Source of the DNA: Blepharisma japonicum
Taxonomy: Eukaryota; Ciliophora; Heterotrichea; Heterotrichida; Blepharismidae
DNA: 64,000 nucleotides
NCBI GenBank assembly: GCA_949751835.1
Contig: CATKHK010000012.1
Location: 434,001-498,000 of the forward strand
Direction: 5' to 3'
In this document: positions 53,943 through 62,310 of the stretch, piece after piece
Layout: each line of letters begins with the position of its first letter
Numbering within the stretch: the first letter of the stretch is position 1
The notes under the pieces: model-generated
What the model saw: the letters and a program-made list of their open reading frames with translations, nothing else
What the model was told of the DNA's origin: nothing
Databases searched by the model: none
Made by a program: the position numbers and the translations under genes

Positions 53943-56132
53943 ATGAAACAAGTTAAACAAAATAATTTTGACAGAATCGTCGAAGCAAATTCACGAGAAG
54001 GAAAATTCCGACACCCTAATCTAAATTCATTATCTCACAAGCAGCAACAAAAAGTCATAAAGCTCCAAAAATCTCTGCTATATTCGGGTCTTCATCCTAT
54101 ATCTTTTACACAAAGTTCTACAGAAATTTCACGATTTCAAGGCTTTTTATGAGATACTTTGTATAATTTTCCAATTCTCAGTACAAATAATACTAATGAT
54201 ACACAAACTTTTATATCAGCCAAAGAATTCACAATGCTAAGCGATGAAGATTTAAAAGATAATATCATTGCGATCCATGAAAAAAGTCCATTTAATAGAA
54301 GCGAATGTGTAGAAATTGTGGAAGAGCCATTTGGGTTTGAAACTATGTGAAACGGCAGAGAAGATAGCATTGATTCTTTATTGAAGTTTAAATCTTCTGA
54401 AGAAAAATATTTAAAAGCTGCAAATAGCTTGCTTGCTAGAGAAAAAATAAACTTGTCCTCCAATGTTTCAGCTATGAAAAAAGATTGGAACGAACCAACC
54501 CCTTCCTCCTCAATTCTATTTGACATAAGTCAATCTAACATAGAAAGTAACAGAGATAATATCTCAGATTATGATTTTAGATACGCAATAGGCTTAAAAG
54601 AAGCTTGAGAGCACACATTAGACAACACTCTATCAAGCAGCGAGGAAGCAAAAATTTCAATAATAAAAGAAAGCATAACGAGCACCGTTGAATTAATCCC
54701 AGAACACACAGATGATTTATCACACAACATGTTCAGCTCTATAGAAGCTTTAAAATGTGCCCGAAAAGAAGGCATGATAAGGCCTTCTCTGTTATATGAC
54801 CCATCAGTTAATTCAAAAGATGAAGGAGATATGCGAAAAACTATCAGAGAATTTTTACCAAAAAATGTGGCTTCTAAAAATAAATTAGGTATTGGATATC
54901 AGCCTCCTTTAGCGTCAAAATTATTACCTAAAGTTTTAACACAGTCTACAACTATAGCATTTACTGAAGATTTTGATTCTTTGGATTCATCTTCTTTAAA
55001 TGCTGATACAGATCTTCCTGATCCGTCGTCTCCTCTTTATAGAAAGATGGTTATATGTGCGGGGGATACAGAGACTGCAGAAATTGCTGGGTCTATAGCT
55101 TTTTCAGGGTTTATTTCTGCTGCGCAATTGGAGTTTTCTGATATTGAGTCAAGATCAAAAGGGTTTATTAATTACAAATTATATAAAAAAGACACTTTAA
55201 CTGCATTATTTTCACCTTATATTTTGACGAATTTGCTGACAATACCAGTTTCATGGATTTCTTGTGGATTTGAGCATTGCTGTTTGCTTACTGCTTCAGG
55301 GAAAATTATGAGCTGAGGATATGGTGTTTCAGGATGCTTAGGTCATGGGGACACTAATTCTTATATATACCCTGCAATTATTTCAAGTATTTCTAATAAG
55401 CTTTATGTATATGTGGAGTGTGGAGGATACCATACAGCAGCTATATCAGCAGAAGGAGAATTATTTACATGGGGACGAGGTGATGTAAATCAATTAGGGA
55501 TCCCTAAAAAAGCATTATCAAAAGATGAGTTTGGATATCGAGCATTAAATCCTTTGAGAATTGAATTTTTTTATAGAAATCATAGAAAAATCAGAGGAAT
55601 TTCATGTGGAGAAGCACACACTTTGGCATTTGATTCTGAAGGAATTATATATGCATTTGGATGAGCTGAAGATGGGCAGTTAGGACTACCATCTAATGAA
55701 TTAAAAAGAAATATGAAAACAAAAAATATCAAACAAATTAAAAGTTTGGCTGAAGAAAGAATTATAAAAGTTGGCGCTGGAGCTATTTTTTCTGTTGCAT
55801 TAAATGACTCAGGACAACTTTTTACTTGGGGAAATGGTGAACAAGGACAATTAGGTCTTGGAAATGGTGCAAAATTTTCAGATTTTCCTTTGCCAGTGGA
55901 GTATTTAAGCAAAGAATTTATAATAGATTTCATATGTGGAGAATCTCATGTTATTTGTTTATCTCAAACAGGAAGGCTATATGGATGGGGTATGGGAATT
56001 GCAGGAGCATTTAAAAATTGCCAAAATTCATACCCATTAGGCTCAGAAATAATCTGCTATCAGCCAAGAATCCTCTCAGAGCTTGTAATTGCGCATCGAT
56101 TTATTACGCCGAAAAAATATACAGAGGACTAA
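53943..56132 (+). CDS. Second RCC1-repeat protein
   Basis: The protein has 729 residues and five UGA-coded Trp. The first 420 residues are polar and Ser/Glu-rich without a domain. The C-terminal 300 carry RCC1-type blades: ISCGFEHCCLLTASGKIMSW followed by GYGVSGCLGHGD, VECGGYHTAAISAEGELFTW with GRGDVNQLG, ISCGEAHTLAFDSEGIIYAF with GWAEDGQLGLPSNE, FSVALNDSGQLFTWGNGEQG and ICLSQTGRLYGWGMGIAGAF. Four to five blades are clear, fewer than a full propeller, so the N-terminal part may supply degenerate ones. Its partner is unknown; Ran exchange is only one option. It shares the repeat type but not the flanks with the gene at 3240. Confidence 0.92.
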
Positions 56133-56712
56133 TTTTCTAATTAATGTATTTTTCAATTTTTAATCGTTTTCATTGATATTTATAGCTTTATGCTCATTTA
56201 GAGTCCATAATATCTAATTATTTTTTGAATTTTTATCGATTTTCTCATTTAAAACAGTTTCATTCTATTTTTATGGATAAAAAATACACTATTATGTTCG
56301 CTTCCTGCTGATTATAAAAATCATACTCCTGGGTAGAAGAAGGAACGATAATTATTCACAGACATATGCTTTAGCTATACTGCTCATTTGTATAGATTTA
56401 TCATTATAATTTTGACTTGAAAATTATCCACTTATCTTAGATATAAATGACCTAAATACACCCAAAAATGCATCTGGCAATAATTATAGTTAAACGATTT
56501 TGTTTTAACTCCAAGAACATCTTATGCTACCCAAAAATGCTACCACAAATCTAAAATCTATCAATTAAAGAAAGAAAATGAAATGAATCGGTTTTAGTCA
56601 ACTCTAAACCTAGACAAATTTTATCCACGATTTGCTCACCTTCAAACTGGAAAACAAACTTATGACATATTTACAATCTGGCAATATATTCAGAAAATTC
56701 CTTTAATCAGTT
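56133..56712. other. Intergenic region between convergent genes
   Basis: This is an unusually long gap (580 bp) for a convergent pair in this window. Only short frames are present, and no RNA gene is recognised. Confidence 0.45.
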
Positions 56713-57075
56713 CTAATACCTTATTTTCTTAAGCTGTGTTATCTTTAGCTCTTCGTTACCTTTCATAGTTTTCATTACTTCCAATCATTCTTGAGTTACA
56801 GCGCAACACGGTATACAGCAATGGCTTAGGTCGAAGAGTGGATTATCTTTGATCTTTAGTGTCCTCCTTAGCAAATAACGGTTTATTGATGCACCAATAG
56901 GCCCTAAAAATAAGACCAGAGAGTAGGCTCTTATTCCTGCAAATCGGTTCTCAGGCTCTGCGTGTCTAGCATCACATGTTTGCATGCAGTGGTATCCGCA
57001 CGGCATGCAGATAGACCACACAAACATAAAAGGATTACGACCGCAGTCAAAAAGTTCATATTTCCACCCTTCCAT
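56713..57075 (-). CDS. PLAC8-family Cys-rich membrane-associated protein
   Basis: The protein has 120 residues. WKYELFDCGRNPFMFVWSIC opens the PLAC8 domain, followed by MPCGYHCMQTCDA, a hydrophobic central helix (AYSLVLFLGPIGASINRYLL), RRTLKIKDNPLFDLSHCCIP and CCAVTQEWLEVMKTMKG. The C-C-x-P-C-C-x-x-x-Q-E end is diagnostic. PLAC8 proteins affect cell size, metal transport or calcium entry in other eukaryotes; the role here is unknown. UGA (56785-56787) is Trp in TQEWLEVM, and reading on adds the last 24 residues and a TAG at 56713. Confidence 0.9.
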
Positions 57076-57532
57076 TATTTATTCGTTTTACATATAAGCT
57101 ATTTTGAATCAGGTAAAGAATATTAATAAAATTGAGAAAGAAAAACAAGCGTAGTTCTATTAAAAATTTCATAATTTTTATAGCCACTTTTGCATGGACT
57201 TTAGAGATTTATGCGCTCGTAAAATTTACAATTAATTGCCAATTATTATAGGATACGCTCAATATCTGCGATTAAATGCAGCCTAATATAGCATACATTA
57301 ATATTAATTATTTTCTTATTTTGCGTCATCAAAATTTTAAGTCAATGAAAATAAACTAAAACTCATTGCAGCAACATTAAAATGCATATTTAAAATTATA
57401 TTTTTGAAATAAAAAATTCCCCTACAATGTTATAAAAATTGGGTTTTCAAAACTCTCTTAAATTATTTTCTTAATAAATTAAAGGCCAGAGTTTAAATTC
57501 GACTTTCAAAATAAAAGCAAAGATTTCCGTTA
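57076..57532. promoter_or_regulatory. Divergent intergenic region
   Basis: These 457 AT-rich bp separate divergent start codons. I see no coding frame or named motif. Confidence 0.45.
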
Positions 57533-58231
57533 ATGGCTGTACGAAGAAAAGTAAATATCCACACAACAATCTTAAGCGCTTCACTGAACTATAATGATAC
57601 AAGCGCATTTATGGCCTCATCACCTGTTGCACAAAAGTCTCCGAGATTAAGATCTCATCTGAAAATTAAGATTTTACCTCACAAGCAGCCTGATAATTTA
57701 AACAGATCAGTGCTCAGGCCTTCAAAATTAACAAACTCTTATCATTTTGAGACAACTGAAAGAAGCAGCTCTGCTAAGAGATATATCACTTCACAAGGAT
57801 TATCAAGTCTTCTATCAAAAAGGACTAATCTTCCGATTGTGGACAGAAACTCTTCAAGACCATTTTCCGCTTTAAGCTCTGCAGGATATATGATAAAAGA
57901 TTTCAGAAAAAAGAATAATGGGAATATAGGGAATATACAAATCAAAAATAAATTGATAAAAAATGAATTTAGGGTAAAAGTGATGCAAAAAGTGGAAAGG
58001 ATTGTTCTCCGCGATTTAAATAATGCAAAAGGAAAATTTAGTGGAATTAGTGAGAGAGGTTACGAAACTGAAAAATCAAAAATTATTAATTTAATTGCAG
58101 TGCCAAATAGTGATGATATTGAAAATCATTTTGATAACAGATTACTAGTGGAGTCGCCTGATAAGCAGAAATACACATTGGAAAGTGAAAGCCCATCGCC
58201 ATCTTATGCGCCAAGATATGAAAAATTTTAG
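57533..58231 (+). CDS. Basic Ser-rich protein of unknown function
   Basis: The protein has 232 residues, starting MAVRRKVNIHTTILS. It is rich in Ser, Arg and Lys, with the strings SAKRYITSQGLSSLLSKRTN, SSRPFSALSSAGYMIKDFRK and a basic helix (FRVKVMQKVERIVLRDLNNA). The C-terminus has Ser-Pro sites (VESPDKQKYTLESESPSPS). No domain is recognised. The composition fits a microtubule- or nucleic-acid-associated disordered protein. The frame has no UGA and no intron. Confidence 0.78.
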   Translation: MAVRRKVNIHTTILSASLNYNDTSAFMASSPVAQKSPRLRSHLKIKILPHKQPDNLNRSVLRPSKLTNSYHFETTERSSSAKRYITSQGLSSLLSKRTNLPIVDRNSSRPFSALSSAGYMIKDFRKKNNGNIGNIQIKNKLIKNEFRVKVMQKVERIVLRDLNNAKGKFSGISERGYETEKSKIINLIAVPNSDDIENHFDNRLLVESPDKQKYTLESESPSPSYAPRYEKF

Positions 58232-58354
58232 TTGTAAATAATTTTAGCAAAGCAATTGAAATTTCAAAGTAAACATTTTTTATTTTTAAAATCTTTTAAT
58301 TGACTTTATATATTTTATAAGTTTTTTATAGATGGCAAACTAATTATCATAATT

Positions 58355-59440
58355 ATGCTACCCATTTCATTAATCATCCTATTTATAGGAGTTTCCTATG
58401 CAACTTGTCCTTCCTACCAGTGCAAACCTAGAACTATGCCTTTCAACGATAATACCTGTGCTTTCTACGATGAGCATACCTTAACCTACCATATAAACCC
58501 TTGTGAAAACCCTCTTCAAAGATATTGCATTTTTAATCCACAGCAAAATAGCACATGCTCTATTTCTTCCAAAAAAAACTCTATACTAAAATATCCTGGT
58601 GAAAAATGCCTTACTGCTGAAGACTGTCAATACCCTTATTTCGGTGGCTGTGTTAATGAAGTATGTCTCGGTTCTATAAAAGATGGATATTGCTCAGACA
58701 GCACATTTTGCAGTCCAGGTTTATATTGCAAATACAACGTCTGTATCTCACAGCTGCAAGACGGAGACAGATGCATATATGATTATGAGTGCCAAAATGG
58801 CTCTGGCTGTGATGGGAATATTTGCAAAAAATATTTCAGTGCCAAGCTTAATGAAGAAGTTAATGCTTGTAAGGACAATGTGAATTATATTTGTGAGTCA
58901 ACTTTATGTTATACAGATGCTACTACAAGTTTATCATATTGTATAACACCTTTAGCCCGCAGAAATAGAAGCCCAGAATGTGTAAGCGATAATGATTGTT
59001 ATTCTAGAGTTGATAGAAAATCAGGAGTAATGCTAAAATCTGAATGCAAGTGTGGAATGAATCCGGATGGAAAGCAATATTGTGGAATTTTGCCTGGAGA
59101 TGTAGAGTTTATGTACTATATAAGACATTTGAAAAAGTGATATAACAGCCCTGAGGTAAAAAAATGCAATACTTTAAGAAGAGATGCAAGACAGTGCATT
59201 GAAGAATATTGGGACGAAGATGAAGCGGTCAAGCTTGCATTTTATAAAGAAAGAGTTGTGAGTTTTTCTAATATTCAAGAAAATGACTATTGTGCAGAGA
59301 CTGTAATAAATTTTGATTTCTTTACTCTAGCTCACAAGATGGGACATTTAACAGTAGAAAAACCACATGAAATTATAGTTTCCGGTAAAGGTTCAACAAT
59401 TTGTTTAGGATTATCCCTCCTCTTCTTGATTATTAATTAA
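58355..59440 (+). CDS. Cys-rich surface protein with probable GPI anchor
   Basis: The protein has 361 residues. The signal peptide is MLPISLIILFIGVSYATC. The ectodomain has repeated Cys motifs: GEKCLTAEDCQYPYFGGCVN, GYCSDSTFCSPGLYCKYNVC and GDRCIYDYECQNGSGCDGNI, similar to Dickkopf or EGF-like small disulfide domains. The end, EIIVSGKGSTICLGLSLLFL followed by IIN, has a small-residue cleavage site and a hydrophobic tail with nothing after it, as GPI signals do. One UGA (near 59138) is Trp. It is probably a coat protein of the cell or cilium surface. It lies 52 bp ahead of the next gene. Confidence 0.88.
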
Positions 59441-59492
59441 GATTCTCATTCTGATAGTTCAGCAATAATTAGATTTAAATATCGAAATAAAT

Positions 59493-60473
59493 ATGAAACT
59501 AGGCCGTATTGGTATTGGTCTTCCAAACGCCAATATGATGAAAACATTATCTTCATCTATGACTTTTAGAGATTTCTGTAAGCAACTTTCTCCTAAACAA
59601 GGAGACCAATCTCCTTCATTAATTGACACAATAGAAACTGGCTCTGAAAGTGAATCAATTTCTACAGATCGGTCACCGACAAAGTCTAAAAGAAATTCAA
59701 TAATCCATCTTGATCATTCTCATAGCATCAGTTTTCAATATAATCCACAAAATAACTTTGAAATAACTCGACAGAACTTAGAGAAGATAAAAAATTTCTT
59801 TTTAAAAAATAAGCCAGACAGCGAAAAAGAAAAATCAATTTTTTTCCTTCTGAAGAAAAATTGTCAAAATTTGATCAGTGTCATAGATTATAAAGAAAAA
59901 ATTGACCTAGAAATCATTGAAGATGATATTGATGATGCCATAGCAGAAGCATCATTATCATTAAGAGTCCAAGCAAAAAAACTAAAAACGATTTGCCAAG
60001 AATTAAGGACTATATTAGCTGATGCTCGGGTAAAGCAAAAGAAGAGAGAAATCAGAAGAGCTAAACCTCCATTAAAGAATTCCAAAGAAAATCCTAAAAA
60101 AGAACCATTACTTAAAACAATGGGAATTTATAAAATTGAAAGCAGGATAAATAGCTCTTACAGAAAAGAAAAAGTTTCATTTTCTGGTCTTCCAGAAGAA
60201 TCTACGATTGAAGATTCTCCAGACCCTGAAAAACAACGACTTTTCTATTCAATTGTGATAAAAGCCAAACTGAAATATAACTCAAAAGATCCATGCCAAA
60301 AAATATCTATTTCCCGATTATATGAAAAATCAAAGAAATCTAACATAAAAGAAGACCAATGGCATGACTTTATAGAAAAAGAATTAAAAGCTCCTTTTGT
60401 ACTATCTGAATTACAGTCACCGAAGGTGATAAAAAGATGCAAATCAAATGCATCAAGATGTTTAAATTTATAG
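59493..60473 (+). CDS. Unknown charged, helical protein
   Basis: The protein has 326 residues, starting MKLGRIGIGLPNANMMKTLS. The N-terminal 90 residues are Ser-rich with SP sites. Residues about 95-200 are helical and acidic-basic mixed (IEDDIDDAIAEASLSLRVQA, KKLKTICQELRTILADARVK). The C-terminus is Lys-rich (KISISRLYEKSKKSNIKEDQ) and ends KVIKRCKSNASRCLNL. There is no UGA codon and no intron. I recognise no family. The stop is 15 bp from the convergent stop of the PPR-like gene. Confidence 0.8.
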   Translation: MKLGRIGIGLPNANMMKTLSSSMTFRDFCKQLSPKQGDQSPSLIDTIETGSESESISTDRSPTKSKRNSIIHLDHSHSISFQYNPQNNFEITRQNLEKIKNFFLKNKPDSEKEKSIFFLLKKNCQNLISVIDYKEKIDLEIIEDDIDDAIAEASLSLRVQAKKLKTICQELRTILADARVKQKKREIRRAKPPLKNSKENPKKEPLLKTMGIYKIESRINSSYRKEKVSFSGLPEESTIEDSPDPEKQRLFYSIVIKAKLKYNSKDPCQKISISRLYEKSKKSNIKEDQWHDFIEKELKAPFVLSELQSPKVIKRCKSNASRCLNL

Positions 60474-60488
60474 CATAATGTTCTTAAA

Positions 60489-61247
60489 TTATGATCTCAA
60501 ACCTTCATCAGGCTTGTCTCCGCTAAAGTTTCCTTGGTTTGGATTGAGTGCGTTGAGGAAGAAAAATCCATTGGGATTTGTACAGTTTGGCTTTGGGTTT
60601 TCGATTTGTGAGCCGAGTTTGTCTCTGATGCCATCCCAGGTTTTTTTTAAGTCCAAGCATTCTTTTCCGCTGGCGACTGATGATTTTATGTATTCGTCAA
60701 TAAGACTGGTAGGAATTTCATATTTGGCTTTTTCCATTGTTAAAACCAAATCTTGGATCAATTGATTATCTTCAGCCCACATTCCACTTCTCAATAAAGC
60801 AAGACAAACAGAAAGTGAAGGGGAAAGCTGTGACTTTTTCATAAGGTCTAAGACATATTTGACTCCTTGCATTCCAATAGTCTTATGACCATTTGTGAGA
60901 AGCTCATTATAAACCCCGGCGTCTAATTCGATTTGAGATTTTTCTGATAAATTGACTAAATTCAATGCGCGAGGAATATCACCTTTTCTAATACAAACTT
61001 CAATACCAGCAATAAATTCCAGCTCAGAAGGAGGAGTTTTTGAAGTGGAAAGATGATTGATAAATTGATATGCTTCATTTGACATTCCAAGATTTGATAA
61101 ACCCCATGTAATACTTTGTGATTGGGCAGGCTCTAGATTTTCAGCAAATTCTTTTGCCTCCACAAGTTCAGCAGCTGATTTCCACTCCTTTTTGCTAATA
61201 AGCTCTTTTAATGATCCTATTCTCCTAAAGCATCTTGCAAAGTACAT
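60489..61247 (-). CDS. PPR-like helical-repeat protein, probably mitochondrial
   Basis: The protein has 252 residues. MYFARCFRRIGSLKELISKK is a good mitochondrial presequence (Arg-rich, no early acid). The rest consists of paired helices with PPR/TPR spacing: TPPSELEFIAGIEVCIRKGD IPRALNLV, DAGVYNELLTNGHKTIGMQG and SPSLSVCLALLRSGMWAEDN QLIQDL. PPR proteins bind organelle RNA; a TPR-type adaptor is the alternative. It ends in an Asn/Gly/Pro-rich tail (NPKPNCTNPNGFFFLNALNP). No intron and no UGA. Confidence 0.85.
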   Translation of the reverse strand: MYFARCFRRIGSLKELISKKEWKSAAELVEAKEFAENLEPAQSQSITWGLSNLGMSNEAYQFINHLSTSKTPPSELEFIAGIEVCIRKGDIPRALNLVNLSEKSQIELDAGVYNELLTNGHKTIGMQGVKYVLDLMKKSQLSPSLSVCLALLRSGMWAEDNQLIQDLVLTMEKAKYEIPTSLIDEYIKSSVASGKECLDLKKTWDGIRDKLGSQIENPKPNCTNPNGFFFLNALNPNQGNFSGDKPDEGLRS

Positions 61248-61475
61248 TTTCTTTTATTGCAAAATAGATATTTAATTAAGAAATTTTGGAAATGGAAAAA
61301 ATCTGCTACTTTAAAAATAATTAATAATTAGTTGATTGAAAAGCCAAAAAATATAATTAAAATTTTAATATAATTTTACAATTGATTTAACAGTAATTTG
61401 CAAGAGAAAATTTTTAAATTAACTCTTTATTATATTGTAAATTTAATTTTATAATATCAATTTTCTGACTTTTTA

Positions 61476-62289
61476 ATGGTGAGTCCTAGCTTAGCCACAA
61501 AACGAGTATATTGAACTTTTCCAGAAACGTGAAGGCAAACAATTTAACTTCGACGAAAAAAAGTAATTTTTATCCAGGCGCAAACGAGAAGCTAGAGAAG
61601 CTCATGAAGTTTCTGAAAAAGCCCAAAATCTCAAAGGGATTAAAGCCAAGCTATTCCAAAAAGAAAGATACACAGAAAAAGCCCACATGCGAAAACTCCT
61701 CAAAGCTCATGATGGTAAAGAGGTAAATACCACTGACAAATCAGCTGTTCCTGATGGAGCCGTCCCTGGATACCTTTTAGATCGTGAAGGGTCAAACAAA
61801 ACCAAAATCCTCAGCAACATGGTCAAGCAGAAGCGCAAAGAAAAGGCTGGCAAATGGGCAGTCCCAATTCCAAAAGTTAAGCCACTAACCGACCAAGAAA
61901 TGTACCAGGTTGTGAAAACTGGAAAAAGGAAGAGAAAAATGTGGAAAAGAATGATCAATAAAGCTTGTTTCGTAGGCGAGAATTTCGTCAGAAAGCCACC
62001 AAAATTCGAAAGATACATAAGACCAACTGGTATGAGATTTACCAAAGCTCACGTCACACATCCAGAACTCAATACAACATTCTACCTCGACATAATTGGT
62101 GTTAAGAAAAACCCTCAATCTAGCTTATACACAAGCTTAGGAGTCATCACAAAAGGAGCAGTTATCGAAGTCAACGTCGCAGACTTAGGACTTGTGACAC
62201 AAGGTGGAAAAGTTGTATGGGGAAAATACGCCCAGGTTACAAATAACCCAGAAAATGATGGATGCATTAATGCGGTATTATTAGTCTAA
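61476..62289 (+). CDS. NSA2: NSA2, 60S ribosome assembly factor
   Basis: The spliced protein has 260 residues, the same length as NSA2 in other eukaryotes. After the two introns are removed it begins [20 protein letters not shown], followed by [100 protein letters not shown] and ends [23 protein letters not shown]2 acts in nuclear pre-60S maturation with the Nsa/Rix complexes. Intron 1 (61479-61494) comes straight after the ATG and is the only 16-nt intron seen; intron 2 is at 61563-61577. All Trp codons are TGG. Confidence 0.97.
61479..61494 (+). other. 16-nt intron directly after the NSA2 start codon
   Basis: GTGAGTCCTAGCTTAG follows the ATG. It is the only 16-nt intron and the only one starting GTGAG. 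Splicing gives MPQNEYIEL, the universal NSA2 start. Confidence 0.95.
61563..61577 (+). other. 15-nt intron 2 of NSA2
   Basis: GTAATTTTTATCCAG splits a Lys codon (AA|G), joining FDEKK to [10 protein letters not shown]. Confidence 0.95.
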
Positions 62290-62310
62290 GAATTTTTAGT
62301 TAAGCTGAAT

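Noticed and set aside
61511-61726. 71-codon Lys/Ser-rich frame at the 5' end of NSA2
   Set aside because: It is a different phase of NSA2 exons 2-3 read through the intron. The spliced frame is NSA2 from its first residue.
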